From NCBI GenBank assembly GCA_014378195.1, contig JACMOC010000043.1, positions 62,001 to 126,000 on the forward strand: DNA of 64,000 nt, in the 5' to 3' direction. The notes under the pieces are model-generated. The model was not told the DNA's origin. It searched no databases and saw only the letters and a list, made by a program, of their open reading frames with translations. Position 1 is the stretch's first letter, and the number at the start of each line of letters is the position of its first letter. The stretch comes from Oligoflexus sp. (GTDB lineage: Bacteria > Bdellovibrionota_B > Oligoflexia > Oligoflexales > Oligoflexaceae). Both the position numbers and the translations under genes were made by a program. Of the stretch, positions 1 to 9,328 are shown piece after piece.

Positions 1-802
1 TGTCTTCTTGAACAAAGTCGACATGGTTGATGACGAAGAATTGCTTGATCTTGTAGATATGGAAGTTCGCGAACTTCTAAGCGCTTACAAGTTCCCAGGC
101 GATACCACTCCGATCATCCGCGGTTCTGCTTTGAAAGCTCTCGAAGCAACAACTAAAGAAGATCCATGGGCTCAAAAACTGATCGAGTTGATGAACGCTG
201 TTGATGAGCACGTTGCTCTTCCAGAACGTCCAATCGACCGTCCGTTCCTGATGCCTATCGAAGACGTATTCTCGATCTCTGGTCGTGGTACAGTTGTTAC
301 CGGTCGTATAGAACGCGGTATCATTAAAGTCGGCGAAGAGATGGAAATCGTTGGTCTTAAAGACACACAAAAAACCATCTGTACTGGTGTAGAGATGTTC
401 CGTAAGCTCCTCGACGAAGGTCGTGCGGGTGACAACGTCGGTGTTCTTCTCCGCGGTACAAAACGCGAAGACATCATGCGCGGTCAGGTTCTTTCTAAAC
501 CAGGCGCAATCAAGCCACACAAAAACTTCAAAGCTTCTGTGTATGTCTTGACTAAAGAAGAAGGTGGACGTCACACTCCATTCTTCAAAGGATACCGCCC
601 TCAGTTCTACTTCCGTACAACGGACGTAACTGGCGCTATCAAACTTCCTGCTGATGTCGAAATGGTTATGCCAGGTGACAACATCGACGTTGAAGTTGAG
701 CTGATTCAGCCAATCGCAATGGATACAGAGCTACGCTTTGCTATCCGTGAAGGTGGCCGTACAGTAGGTGCTGGTGTTGTTGCTGAGATCCTTCCGGATT
801 AA
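1..802 (+). CDS. tuf: Elongation factor Tu, C-terminal two thirds (5' end outside window)
   Basis: EF-Tu delivers aminoacyl-tRNA to the ribosomal A site as a GTP complex in the cytoplasm. The reading frame is open from base 2, and the first residues ([18 protein letters not shown]) contain the NKVD guanine-specificity motif, so the start codon and the P-loop part of the G domain lie upstream of the window. The later SALKALE G5 region is present, followed by domain 2 ([20 protein letters not shown]) and domain 3 ([15 protein letters not shown]). The C-terminus is complete. It is followed by tRNA-Trp, secE and nusG, a common bacterial order for a tufB-type copy. Identity is certain. Whether a second tuf copy exists elsewhere cannot be seen here. 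Confidence 0.98.
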   Translation, partial: VFLNKVDMVDDEELLDLVDMEVRELLSAYKFPGDTTPIIRGSALKALEATTKEDPWAQKLIELMNAVDEHVALPERPIDRPFLMPIEDVFSISGRGTVVTGRIERGIIKVGEEMEIVGLKDTQKTICTGVEMFRKLLDEGRAGDNVGVLLRGTKREDIMRGQVLSKPGAIKPHKNFKASVYVLTKEEGGRHTPFFKGYRPQFYFRTTDVTGAIKLPADVEMVMPGDNIDVEVELIQPIAMDTELRFAIREGGRTVGAGVVAEILPD

Positions 803-815
803 GTAAAAGCATTAT

Positions 816-855
816 TCAAGTTATAGAGCTGCTCCAAAAGAGCGGCTCTACTTGA
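816..855 (+). repeat. Long hairpin just after tuf
   Basis: An outer TCAAG/CTTGA stem encloses an 11-bp stem, TAGAGCTGCTC with GAGCGGCTCTA (one G-U pair), around a CAAAA loop. No U-run follows, so it is not a classical terminator. An RNA-processing or attenuation element between tuf and the tRNA is possible. Confidence 0.6.
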
Positions 856-874
856 TTCTACTGCAGAAAATTGT

Positions 875-899
875 TTCTAACTTTGTTGAAAAGTTAGAA
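875..899 (+). repeat. Perfect 10-bp A/T-rich hairpin
   Basis: TTCTAACTTT (875-884) pairs perfectly with AAAGTTAGAA (890-899) around a five-base loop. It is the second of three hairpins stacked between tuf and tRNA-Trp. No U-tract follows. Confidence 0.6.
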
Positions 900-936
900 G
901 CTATGATTCTTGAGCGGTGGATGACACGAGATACGA

Positions 937-953
937 GTAGCCTTTTGGGCTAC
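937..953 (+). repeat. GTAGCC/GGCTAC hairpin upstream of tRNA-Trp
   Basis: A 6-bp perfect stem with a TTTTG loop lies 33 bases before the tRNA 5' end. It could guide tRNA 5' processing or be incidental. Confidence 0.4.
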
Positions 954-986
954 GAAGTAGATCGCGGCATACGGCACTCAAAATAT

Positions 987-1059
987 AGGCGAGTAGCTCC
1001 AATGGTAGAGCATCGGATTCCAAATCCGACTGTTGTCGGTTCGAGTCCGACCTCGCCTG
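987..1059 (+). tRNA. trpT: tRNA-Trp (anticodon CCA)
   Basis: A complete cloverleaf is visible. The acceptor AGGCGAG pairs with CTCGCCT, the D arm is GCTC/GAGC, the anticodon stem TCGGA/TCCGA carries loop TTCCAAA with anticodon CCA, and the T arm is GTCGG/CCGAC with TTCGAGT. The discriminator base is G, and the 3' CCA is not encoded. It sits between tuf and secE, as in many bacteria, and is probably cotranscribed and released by RNase processing. Confidence 0.97.
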
Positions 1060-1137
1060 CTCTTCTCTTCTCGAGCAAGTCGCTTAGTGACTATGCTCTA
1101 TAAACGTTTGGACTTTAAGCTCTAGCTGAGGGACGTA

Positions 1138-1518
1138 ATGAATAAAGATGATGCCTATTGGTTACGAGTCTGTTACGTGGTTTTCTTTGCGGTCGTGGCG
1201 TACACGGCTTGGAAGGCGGCTGGTACCATTGGGGTTCAAACAAGTTGGGCAGACCGTTTTGATGAGTGGTATGGAACGGCTTCTTATGTCGTTGCCGCAC
1301 TTGTCGGCGCTGCTGCTACGTTCTATTTATTCAGCAATAAAGAGCGACACGAATACTTTCTTTCGGCGATCGGTGAACTTCGTAAAGTCACATGGCCGAG
1401 CGTTCAAGAAACGCGCAGCATGACAACAGTCGTAGCTATCGTAGTTGGGATTTTTGCTGTTATTTTAGCAGTATTTGACCTTGCTTGGGCTAAGATTTTT
1501 GGTCTCCTTCTGAGCTGA
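1138..1518 (+). CDS. secE: Preprotein translocase subunit SecE
   Basis: SecE is the essential clamp subunit of the inner-membrane SecYEG protein-conducting channel. The 126-residue product has three predicted hydrophobic segments (about residues 10-28, 45-62 and 93-113), the long form also seen in gammaproteobacteria. The conserved cytoplasmic motif ELRKVTWPSVQET directly precedes the last segment. A GAGGG site lies just before the ATG. In many related genomes the ribosomal protein gene rpmG sits between tRNA-Trp and secE; it is absent here. nusG follows after 230 bases that contain a likely promoter. Confidence 0.96.
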   Translation: MNKDDAYWLRVCYVVFFAVVAYTAWKAAGTIGVQTSWADRFDEWYGTASYVVAALVGAAATFYLFSNKERHEYFLSAIGELRKVTWPSVQETRSMTTVVAIVVGIFAVILAVFDLAWAKIFGLLLS

Positions 1519-1653
1519 GAGCGTCTTGATTTCCCTCTTCCTGCTGTTTCCGAAGCGCTTTACTGAAGAAAGCAAAGTCGGTCCCAAAGAGGCGATTGTG
1601 GTCTTCAGGAAAGCCCCCATCCTTACCTGAAATCCCCAATAGCCAGTTCGGAA

Positions 1654-1682
1654 TTTACCGATAAAATTCCGGGTGTTATAAT
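1654..1682 (+). promoter_or_regulatory. Probable sigma-70-type promoter for nusG
   Basis: TTTACC (1654-1659) is followed after 17 bases by a perfect extended -10, TGTTATAAT (1674-1682). It lies 66 bases before the nusG start, so nusG and the genes after it may be expressed separately from secE. Confidence 0.6.
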
Positions 1683-1748
1683 GCCCGTCAATTTCTGGCG
1701 TTTGCTGCGGCAGATTTTATGAACCTTTGTATGCAATGAGGCTATTCG

Positions 1749-2294
1749 ATGACTTACGATTTGAAATGGTACGTTATCCATACCTATTCGGGCTTCGAAG
1801 AAAAAGCTAAGGCTGGTCTATACGATAGAGCCAAAAGCGAAGCTCAAGAGGAAAAGTTTGGGGAGATCTACATTCCTCACACCGTGAGCGAGACTGTGAA
1901 CAAAGCGGGCAAAAAACGCTCGGTATCACGGACGTCGTTTCCAGGTTACATCATTGTACAAATGCATCTCGACGATGAGTCGATGCACATAGTGAAAAGT
2001 ACACCTAAGATAACAGGCTTCGTTGGAAACGCGCGCCATCCCAAGGCCCTGCCTGACCATGAAGTTCTGCGTATGACAAATCCTGAAGCTGCTAAAGAAG
2101 CAGAACCAGTGGTTGAGACTGAGTTCCACTTCACTAAAGGTGACTCGGTCAAAGTAATGGATGGTCCATTTAGCAACTTCGATGGTGTCATCGATGAAGT
2201 AAGACCAGACAAAATGAAGGTGCGAGTTCTAGTTTCTATCTTCGGACGTGAGACACCTGTTGAACTCGACTTCAATCAATGTGAAAAGATTTAA
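1749..2294 (+). CDS. nusG: Transcription termination/antitermination factor NusG
   Basis: NusG binds RNA polymerase and links it to Rho or to the ribosome. The 181-residue protein has the usual length. It begins with the NGN-domain signature [15 protein letters not shown] and ends with a KOW domain ([16 protein letters not shown], then [10 protein letters not shown]). It lies upstream of the L11 operon in the standard nusG-rplK order. A perfect AGTCTC/GAGACT hairpin (2294-2310) starts at its stop codon but lacks a U-run. rho, a functional partner, is also in this window (61874-63292). Confidence 0.97.
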   Translation: MTYDLKWYVIHTYSGFEEKAKAGLYDRAKSEAQEEKFGEIYIPHTVSETVNKAGKKRSVSRTSFPGYIIVQMHLDDESMHIVKSTPKITGFVGNARHPKALPDHEVLRMTNPEAAKEAEPVVETEFHFTKGDSVKVMDGPFSNFDGVIDEVRPDKMKVRVLVSIFGRETPVELDFNQCEKI

Positions 2295-2355
2295 GTCTCT
2301 TGTTGAGACTGGTGTAGCGGGGATTTCGCGAGCGTCGCACAAGCCGATTAAAAGC

Positions 2356-2384
2356 TTGACGCTCAAAAAGAAATAGCGTAAACC
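2356..2384 (+). promoter_or_regulatory. Weak candidate promoter upstream of rplK
   Basis: TTGACG (2356-2361) stands 17 bases before TAAACC (2379-2384). The -35 element is good and the -10 element poor. Placement 59 bases before rplK is reasonable for the L11 operon, but the match alone is not convincing. Confidence 0.3.
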
Positions 2385-2442
2385 CCCTGTTCCAAGTCTT
2401 GATTCAGATCGCTATTTGGTAGTGCGAATAAGGAGCAGAACC

Positions 2443-2865
2443 GTGGCAAAGAAAATTGTCGGATTTATCAAATTGCAGATTCCGGCAGGCAAAGCAAACC
2501 CAGCTCCTCCAATCGGTCCAGCCCTCGGTCAACGGGGTGTAAATATTATGGCCTTTTGTAAGGAGTTCAACGCAAAAACTACTAAGCAGGTTGGCTCCAT
2601 CTTGCCTACCGTTATTACAGTTTTTGCAGACAAGTCTTTTAGTTTCATCACTAAAAGCCCCCCAGCTTCCGACTTGCTGAAAAAAGCAGCGAAGCTCGAA
2701 AGTGGCTCTAAGACGCCAGGCACAGCAGTTGCAGGTTCTGTAACTCTTGCCCAAGTTAAAGAGATCGCTAAGACAAAAATGGAAGATCTTAACGCGTACG
2801 AAGAAGAAACCGCTGTTAAAATCATCCTAGGTTCTGCGCGCAGCATGGGACTTGAAGTCAAGTAA
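2443..2865 (+). CDS. rplK: 50S ribosomal protein L11
   Basis: L11 forms the GTPase-associated centre of the large subunit with L10/L12 and 23S rRNA. I chose the GTG at 2443 because an AGGAG site lies seven bases upstream and the translation then starts with the family N-terminus (M)[19 protein letters not shown]. The frame is open 27 bases further upstream but without family support. The result is 140 residues, the usual length. The proline-rich [17 protein letters not shown] motif and the C-terminal [10 protein letters not shown] tail are present. It is followed by rplA in the standard order. Confidence 0.96.
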   Translation: MAKKIVGFIKLQIPAGKANPAPPIGPALGQRGVNIMAFCKEFNAKTTKQVGSILPTVITVFADKSFSFITKSPPASDLLKKAAKLESGSKTPGTAVAGSVTLAQVKEIAKTKMEDLNAYEEETAVKIILGSARSMGLEVK

Positions 2866-2927
2866 GTCCTGCTTAATTACATAGTAGGAGAGTCCTGTTT
2901 GGGACTCGTTGGACTACGGAGAATAAA

Positions 2928-3623
2928 ATGGCTAAACGCGGTAAGAAGTATCGTGCAGCCCTCGCAAAAGTTGATCGTGATAAACAGTACGATCTCCTCG
3001 AGGCCTGCAAACTCGTAAAAGAAACGTCCTTTTCCAAAATGGACGCGTCCGTTGACCTCGCTGTCAATCTTGGTGTAGATCCCCGTCATGCGGATCAAAA
3101 CCTTCGCGGCGCAATTCTCCTTCCACATGGGCTTGGAAAAAAAGTTCGTATCGTGGTATTCGCTAGAGGCGAAAAAGCGAACGAAGCAACGAATCTCGGT
3201 GCCGAAGCTGTCGGTGGTGATGATTTGGCAAAGCGTATCAGCGAAGGCTGGCTCGACTTTGACCAAGTAATCGCTACTCCAGATATGATGGGTGTCGTAG
3301 GTAAGCTTGGTAAGGTTCTAGGTCCTCGCGGCCTCATGCCTAACCCTAAGCTTGGTACGGTTACTTTCGAAGTCGAAAAAGCAATCAACGAACTTCGTTC
3401 TGGTCGCGCAGAATACCGCGTAGACAAAGCAGGGATTGTACACCTTTCAATCGGTCGTACAAACTTCACTCCTGAAAATCTCGCAGACAACGCAAAAACC
3501 ATTATCGACACTTTGTTGAGAGTGAAGCCTTCCACTGCTAAAGGTACTTACCTTAAGAAGATGGCTTTGTCGGCGACAATGGGCCCAGGCGTGCGCGTTG
3601 ACAGCTCCGCTTACAAGATCTAA
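2928..3623 (+). CDS. rplA: 50S ribosomal protein L1
   Basis: L1 binds 23S rRNA at the L1 stalk, which handles deacylated tRNA in the E site, and in many bacteria it represses its own mRNA. The product has 231 residues, as expected. It carries the family signature [19 protein letters not shown] and a conserved C-terminus ending in GPGVRVDSS. The gene lies 62 bases after rplK and 16 bases before rplJ, consistent with one L11-L1-L10-L12 transcript. Confidence 0.97.
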   Translation: MAKRGKKYRAALAKVDRDKQYDLLEACKLVKETSFSKMDASVDLAVNLGVDPRHADQNLRGAILLPHGLGKKVRIVVFARGEKANEATNLGAEAVGGDDLAKRISEGWLDFDQVIATPDMMGVVGKLGKVLGPRGLMPNPKLGTVTFEVEKAINELRSGRAEYRVDKAGIVHLSIGRTNFTPENLADNAKTIIDTLLRVKPSTAKGTYLKKMALSATMGPGVRVDSSAYKI

Positions 3624-3639
3624 AGAAGGGAAGTGACTC

Positions 3640-4164
3640 ATGGATCGTAAAGGTAAAGAATCACTTCGCGCGGTTGCTGCAGAGCGTTTGTCGAAATCTA
3701 AAGCCGTTATCGTTGCGGAATACCGCGGCCTAACTGTTGAAGAGCTCACAAAATTACGCGTTGAACTCCGCAAAGCTTCGGCTGAGTTCAAAATCGTAAA
3801 AAACCGTATTGCGAAAAAGGCAATCTCGATCGAACAACAACAGTTCGAAGGTTTGTCGAAAAGTTTCAAAGGTCCTGTTGGCGTAATTTACGCTTATGGT
3901 GACTCTGCTCAAGCTACTAAGACTGCACTTAACTTTGAGAAGGATCATGCCAACTTCAAAGTTACTGCGGGGCAACTAGACGGTGCGGCATACACAAAAG
4001 CTCAGCTTCAGGTAATCGCAGATTTGCCATCGAAAGACGTTCTTTTGGCGCAGATCATTGGCACGTTGATTGCTCCTCACAGAGGAATAATGACTGTGCT
4101 TAACGGCGTGAACTTGAATTTGGTTCGAGTGATCAATGCCATTAAAGATAAGAAATCAGCTTAA
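3640..4164 (+). CDS. rplJ: 50S ribosomal protein L10
   Basis: L10 anchors L7/L12 dimers to the ribosomal stalk. The 174-residue protein shows the N-terminal rRNA-binding region (KAVIVAEYRGLTVEELTKLR, then FKIVKNRIAKKA) and a C-terminal helix that would carry L12 dimers. Only 16 bases separate it from rplA, so there is no room for the long L10 leader that controls this operon in enterobacteria. Any autoregulation must act differently. Confidence 0.96.
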   Translation: MDRKGKESLRAVAAERLSKSKAVIVAEYRGLTVEELTKLRVELRKASAEFKIVKNRIAKKAISIEQQQFEGLSKSFKGPVGVIYAYGDSAQATKTALNFEKDHANFKVTAGQLDGAAYTKAQLQVIADLPSKDVLLAQIIGTLIAPHRGIMTVLNGVNLNLVRVINAIKDKKSA

Positions 4165-4219
4165 TCCGCGAACTTCTTGTTCAGGGTAAAAGCCAATCCG
4201 GTGTGATGAGGGAGACGTT

Positions 4220-4594
4220 ATGTCCAAAGCTACTAAAGACCAAGTCGTTGAGTTTCTCGAAAATTTGACTCTACTCGAAGCTGCTGAGCTCGTTAAAGAG
4301 CTTGAAGAAAAGTTTGGCGTTAGCGCTGCCGCTCCAATGGCATTTGCTGCTCCAGCTGCTGCTGCTGCTCCAGTTGAAGAAAAAACTGAGTTCACAGTTG
4401 TCCTTACAGACGCTGGCGCTCAAAAAATCAACGTTATCAAAGAAGTTCGCGCGATCACAGGCCTCGGCTTGAAAGAAGCGAAAGACCTCGTTGAAGGCGC
4501 GCCGAAGGAAGTTAAAGCTAACATTCCTAAAGACGAAGCTCAGAAGATTAAAGAAGTTCTCGAAAAAGCTGGTGCTAAAGTCGAAGTTAAGTAA
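4220..4594 (+). CDS. rplL: 50S ribosomal protein L7/L12
   Basis: L7/L12 is the multicopy stalk protein that recruits translational GTPases. The 124-residue product has an N-terminal dimerisation helix, an Ala/Pro-rich hinge (about residues 37-52) and the conserved C-terminal domain with [26 protein letters not shown]-like site precedes the ATG. A hairpin with a T-run follows within 20 bases and separates it from rpoB. Confidence 0.97.
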   Translation: MSKATKDQVVEFLENLTLLEAAELVKELEEKFGVSAAAPMAFAAPAAAAAPVEEKTEFTVVLTDAGAQKINVIKEVRAITGLGLKEAKDLVEGAPKEVKANIPKDEAQKIKEVLEKAGAKVEVK

Positions 4595-4612
4595 TTACGG
4601 AAGTCGGGAAGT

Positions 4613-4659
4613 ATGTGCTAACCAATTAAAATGGCTTAGCATATCTTTCCGCTTTTTTG
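4613..4659 (+). terminator. Terminator/attenuator after rplL
   Basis: GCTAACC and GGCTTAGC form a stem with one bulged base around an A/T loop, followed by TCTTTCCGCTTTTTTG. The position matches the attenuator that lowers rpoBC expression relative to ribosomal protein genes in other bacteria. That role is inferred from position. Confidence 0.6.
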
Positions 4660-5123
4660 TTGCTTGAATTCCATATATCCTGTTGACTTTGAGGATATGT
4701 GATGTAGGAGTTTGTGCCTTCATATCATGGCAAGTCAAATTGTCAAAGATAGGATTACCAGGACTTCTGCCGGTTTTATCGGATCAAAGATGTTTGAAGT
4801 TACCGCAAACATAGTGACGGGTTTATTACCCTGCACTCCTCTTAGATAGGTCATAAAGACAAAAAAGGGGCGGTGGCTTTTTTATTTTTTGGTGCACCAC
4901 GATCAAGTTATCCTCATCTCTAAGTCTTTTTGCCTCGGTTTAGCCCTGGGCAAGCTCACTTAGAAGTGGGGAACTATGAATTTCTTAAATATTGGCATAG
5001 GTGTTGTGTGGGAGTTAGAGCGCTTAGCGTAAATTAACTCACTATATGATAGCTGTGCAACTTCTCGTGGAAGCGTTAGTTTCTACGCTGCAAAAAACAG
5101 GATTCCTTCAATAGGAGTGCTCA
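4660..5123 (+). other. Long rplL-rpoB spacer with several hairpins, no gene
   Basis: No credible ORF was found. Visible elements are a 9-bp stem CATATATCC/GGATATGTG at 4672-4701 (one G-U pair), GGGT/ACCC at 4819-4831, an AAAAAAG/CTTTTTT stem beginning at 4861, the palindrome GGTGCACC at 4891-4898, and a TATGAT -10-like element at 5045-5050 without a good -35. It may hold a separate rpoB promoter and a structured rpoB leader. Confidence 0.5.
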
Positions 5124-8100
5124 ATGACCTCCCTTGCTTCCAGTTTTACACGTCCTCGAAAACGATTTGAAAAAATTGCCCCGGCTATTGACATACCTTA
5201 TCTCATCGAACTTCAGAGAAACAGTTACAACTCTTTCTTACAAGCTGAAGATCTTCCTCAAAATAGGAAGAGTGTGGGATTAGAGGCAGTATTCAATTCG
5301 GTCTTCCCAATTACACACTTTGCAGAGACCGCCTCTGTAGAGTTTGTTAGCTATTCCTTCGAAGAGCCAAAGTACACCGTGGACGAATGTCGTCAGCGCG
5401 GTATGAGCTTTGCCGCTCCTTTGAAAGTCGTCATTCGACTGGTAGTTTGGGACCTCGACAAGGAGACGAATGTAAAAAGCATTCGTGACGTTAAAGAGCA
5501 AGAAGTGTACTTCGGCGAAATTCCTTTGATGACGGAAGACGGTACTTTCATCATCAACGGTACAGAGCGCGTAGTCGTTTCTCAGCTGCACCGTTCATCG
5601 GGTGTGTTCTTTGACCATGACAAGGGTCGCAATAGTGCCTCTGGTAAATTGCTCTATACAGCCCGCGTTATTCCTTACCGTGGTAGCTGGCTAGACTTTG
5701 AATTCGATGCGAAAGATATTCTTTATCTCCGTATCGACCGTCGCCGTAAAATGCACGGTACGATTTTGCTCAAAGCTCTGGGTTACACCGAGCAGGAGCT
5801 TTTGGATCGGTTCTATAAAAAAGAAGAAATCCGTATTCGCGAAGGCAAGCTTGAGAAAAAGCTTAACTATGAAATCCTTCGGGGCCAGAGAGCTCTGACC
5901 GATCTCATCGATCCTGCGAACGGTAAAGTCTTGGTCAAAAAAGGCCGTCGTATTTCAGTTGGCGCTATTCGCCAGATGGAACAAGCCGGTATCGAATACG
6001 TAGCGATGGAACAGGATGAATTGGTAGGCAAAATCTCTGCCAACGTCATCATGGACAAAGCTGGCAAAGCCGTTGTTCCTTTGAACACCGAGCTTGGTAT
6101 CGATCATCTCGAGAAAATGATCAAGGGTGGCGTTAATTCGTTCTCCGTACTCTTTATCGATGGTGTCAACGCCGACTCAAGCTTTAGAAACACCCTGGTG
6201 TCAGACAAAATTGACTCCAAAGAGGAGGCCATTCTCGAAATTTATAAGAGAATGCGTCCCGGTGATCCCCCAACAATCGAACCAGCGACTGCTTTGTTTG
6301 AAAACCTTTTCTTCAACGCGGATCGTTATGATTTGAGTGCCGTCGGTCGTATGAAGCTCAACCAAAAGTTGGGTCTTGAAGTACCTCTCGAAATTCGCAC
6401 TCTGACTAAAGAAGATATTTTGCGTACGGTCGAGTATTTGATCGGTTTGAAAAACGAGAAGGGGCAAATCGATGATATCGACAACCTCTCAAACCGCCGC
6501 GTTCGCGCAGTCGGTGAGCTTCTCGAAAATCAATACCGTATCGGTCTCCTTCGTATCGAACGCGCAATTCGTGAACGTCTCCAACTCGGTGACGTAGACA
6601 CGCTATTGCCTCACGATTTCGTTAATAACAAACCGGCATCGGCAGTTGTTAAAGAGTTCTTCGGTAGTTCTCAGCTGAGCCAGTTTATGGACCAGACGAA
6701 CCCACTATCCGAAGTCACTCACAAGCGTCGTCTTTCAGCGCTCGGGCCTGGGGGTTTGAGTCGAGAACGTGCTGGTTTCGAAGTCCGTGACGTTCACCCA
6801 ACGCATTACGGTCGTATCTGTCCGATTGAGACTCCTGAGGGTCCAAATATTGGTTTGATTTCATCTTTGGCGAGTTATGCAAAGGTGAATGAATATGGCT
6901 TTATCGAAACTCCGTTCAAAAGTTTGACGGGCGAAAACGGCGGCAAAGATGCTGTTCGTTATTACTCGGCAGCTGAAGAACACCAGGATCACGTTATTGC
7001 CCAGGCGGGTGATATCGGATCTGCGGACGACATGGTTTATGCGCGTCGTGCCGGTGAAAACGAAATCGTTCGTGCTGAAGAAGCCGACTTGATGGACGTT
7101 TCCACCAGCCAGCTCGTATCAGTCGCCGCGAACTTGATTCCATTCTTGCAAAACGATGATGCTAACCGAGCTTTAATGGGTTCGAACATGCAGCGTCAGG
7201 CAGTTCCTCTCCTTAAAACGAGAGCGCCGTTGATCGGTACCGGTATGGAGCGCATCGTTGCGCGAGACTCAGGAGCTACGATCGTTGCAAAACGTGATGG
7301 TCAGGTTGTGTCGGTAGACGCAGAACGTATCGTCATCAAAACGGAAGAACCAGACACCAGTAAAACTGAGGTCGGTGCGGAAGTAGATATTTACAAACTC
7401 GAGAAGAACAAGCGCTCGAACGTTGATACCTGTATCAACCAAAAGCCAATCGTCGTCAAAGGCGAGTACGTTCGTAAAGGCGATATCATCGCTGACGGAT
7501 TTGCTACCGAGATGGGCGAACTTGCTCTTGGCCAAAACGTGGTCGTGGCTTTCATGCCTTGGTCTGGCTACAACTTCGAAGATTCAATTTTGATCTCCGA
7601 ACGCGTTGTTAAAGAAGATTTGTACACATCGATCCACATTCAGGAATTTGAATGTATCTCGCGTGACACAAAACTTGGCCAAGAAGAAATCACCTCCGAT
7701 ATTCCGAACGTGGGCGAAGAGGCTCTTCGTAACCTCGACGACGCGGGCATCATCCGTATCGGTGCTGATGTCAAACCGAACGACTTGCTCGTCGGTAAAA
7801 TCACTCCGAAAGGCGAGACCCAGCTCACACCAGAAGAAAAACTTCTGCGTGCGATCTTCGGCGAAAAAGCCGGCGATGTTCGAGATACTTCCCTCCGCGT
7901 ACCACCGGGTGTTGTTGGGACTGTCATCGGCGCGAAAGTTTACGCCCGTGAAGGTGCTGTCAAAGATACACGTAGTCTGCAGATCGAAGACGAAGAAATC
8001 GCTCGTCTCCGTAAAGATGAGAACGATCGTATTACGATCATCAAGGATTCTGCTGCGCGTAAGATCGCGAAGATCTTGTCTGGCGAATCTCTTGCTGGCG

Positions 8101-9263
8101 AAATCCGATCACGAGATGGCTCAACGGTTGCTTCACTCGGCGCTGTGCTCGATGAAGCCTTCTTGACCAAACTCGAATATGTCTACTGGGAACAGTTGGC
8201 CGTTAAGGATGCTCACAAAAACTCTCTCCTCACTAAAGTTGTTGAGAGCTTGCGCGAGAAGATCAACCTCATCCGTTTTATGACGGAAGAGCAGATCAAA
8301 AAAGTCCGTAAGGGCGATGAATTGCCTCCTGGTGTTATCAAAATGGTTAAGGTTTACGTTGCCATTAAACGTAAGCTCCAAGTTGGCGACAAAATGGCCG
8401 GCCGTCACGGTAACAAGGGTGTTGTGTCTCGTATCCTCCCTGAGGAAGACATGCCGTTCCTTACCGATGGTCGTCCTGTCGATATCGTCTTGAACCCACT
8501 GGGTGTTCCGTCTCGAATGAACGTTGGCCAGATTCTGGAAACACATTTGGGTTGGGCCGCTAAAGGTCTCGGCGAAAAACTCCAGACTTTCCTCGATACG
8601 ATAGATCAAGGCGAAGTTCGTAAAGAACTCGAAAGCGTGATCTTCAAAATCTGGGATACGGATGAAGTTAAAGACTTCGTTAAAGGCGCGACAAACGATC
8701 AATTGAAATCGTTCGTCAAAAAATACCGAGAAGGCGTGCATCTCGCGAACCCTGTGTTCGACGGTGCTGCTGAATCGGATGTTAAGAACTATCTTGAACT
8801 CGCTGGTCTCAGTACAGACGGACAAAGCGATCTCTTCGATGGCCGAACGGGTAACCGTTTCGACAACCGCGTAACCGTAGGTGTTATGTACGTGTTGAAA
8901 CTTCACCATTTGGTTGATGAGAAGATCCATGCTCGGTCCATCGGTCCTTACTCGCTTGTTACCCAGCAGCCGCTCGGTGGTAAAGCTCAGTTCGGTGGTC
9001 AGCGTCTCGGAGAGATGGAAGTGTGGGCTATGGAAGCCTACGGTGCTGCCAATACTCTGCAGGAATTCTTGACTGTTAAGTCGGATGACGTCCTCGGCCG
9101 TACACGTATGTACGAATCGATCGTCAAAGGTCAGAACATGATGAGTCCTGGTTTGCCAGAATCCTTCAACGTACTAGTTAAGGAACTTCAGGCGCTCGCG
9201 CTTGACGTTAACCTCATCAAAGACGACGAAGAATTTGGGCTCGATAGTTTCTCTAATAATTAA
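5124..9263 (+). CDS. rpoB: DNA-directed RNA polymerase subunit beta
   Basis: RpoB forms half of the catalytic cleft of RNA polymerase and contains the rifampicin pocket. The 1379-residue product is slightly longer than the 1342 of E. coli. Landmarks include the rifampicin-region stretch [20 protein letters not shown] followed by [11 protein letters not shown], the downstream [11 protein letters not shown] motif, and the catalytic-centre region [15 protein letters not shown]. The C-terminus contains [16 protein letters not shown]. An AGGAG site lies before the ATG. rpoC follows 65 bases downstream in the universal order. No frameshift or insertion disrupts it. Confidence 0.99.
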   Translation: MTSLASSFTRPRKRFEKIAPAIDIPYLIELQRNSYNSFLQAEDLPQNRKSVGLEAVFNSVFPITHFAETASVEFVSYSFEEPKYTVDECRQRGMSFAAPLKVVIRLVVWDLDKETNVKSIRDVKEQEVYFGEIPLMTEDGTFIINGTERVVVSQLHRSSGVFFDHDKGRNSASGKLLYTARVIPYRGSWLDFEFDAKDILYLRIDRRRKMHGTILLKALGYTEQELLDRFYKKEEIRIREGKLEKKLNYEILRGQRALTDLIDPANGKVLVKKGRRISVGAIRQMEQAGIEYVAMEQDELVGKISANVIMDKAGKAVVPLNTELGIDHLEKMIKGGVNSFSVLFIDGVNADSSFRNTLVSDKIDSKEEAILEIYKRMRPGDPPTIEPATALFENLFFNADRYDLSAVGRMKLNQKLGLEVPLEIRTLTKEDILRTVEYLIGLKNEKGQIDDIDNLSNRRVRAVGELLENQYRIGLLRIERAIRERLQLGDVDTLLPHDFVNNKPASAVVKEFFGSSQLSQFMDQTNPLSEVTHKRRLSALGPGGLSRERAGFEVRDVHPTHYGRICPIETPEGPNIGLISSLASYAKVNEYGFIETPFKSLTGENGGKDAVRYYSAAEEHQDHVIAQAGDIGSADDMVYARRAGENEIVRAEEADLMDVSTSQLVSVAANLIPFLQNDDANRALMGSNMQRQAVPLLKTRAPLIGTGMERIVARDSGATIVAKRDGQVVSVDAERIVIKTEEPDTSKTEVGAEVDIYKLEKNKRSNVDTCINQKPIVVKGEYVRKGDIIADGFATEMGELALGQNVVVAFMPWSGYNFEDSILISERVVKEDLYTSIHIQEFECISRDTKLGQEEITSDIPNVGEEALRNLDDAGIIRIGADVKPNDLLVGKITPKGETQLTPEEKLLRAIFGEKAGDVRDTSLRVPPGVVGTVIGAKVYAREGAVKDTRSLQIEDEEIARLRKDENDRITIIKDSAARKIAKILSGESLAGEIRSRDGSTVASLGAVLDEAFLTKLEYVYWEQLAVKDAHKNSLLTKVVESLREKINLIRFMTEEQIKKVRKGDELPPGVIKMVKVYVAIKRKLQVGDKMAGRHGNKGVVSRILPEEDMPFLTDGRPVDIVLNPLGVPSRMNVGQILETHLGWAAKGLGEKLQTFLDTIDQGEVRKELESVIFKIWDTDEVKDFVKGATNDQLKSFVKKYREGVHLANPVFDGAAESDVKNYLELAGLSTDGQSDLFDGRTGNRFDNRVTVGVMYVLKLHHLVDEKIHARSIGPYSLVTQQPLGGKAQFGGQRLGEMEVWAMEAYGAANTLQEFLTVKSDDVLGRTRMYESIVKGQNMMSPGLPESFNVLVKELQALALDVNLIKDDEEFGLDSFSNN

Positions 9264-9328
9264 GACATCAAAGAGCGGAGGGCGATCCAGCCCTCCGGAC
9301 TCCAACCGTGCAAATGGAGGCTACTCTC

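Noticed and set aside
77..574. Long minus-strand open frames opposite tuf, rpoB, rpoC and other core genes
   Set aside because: They mirror the codon bias of highly expressed genes on the other strand, lack ribosome-binding sites and give no protein-like motifs.
852..1103. 83-residue plus-strand frame across tRNA-Trp
   Set aside because: It runs straight through the tRNA and the hairpins and has no ribosome-binding site.
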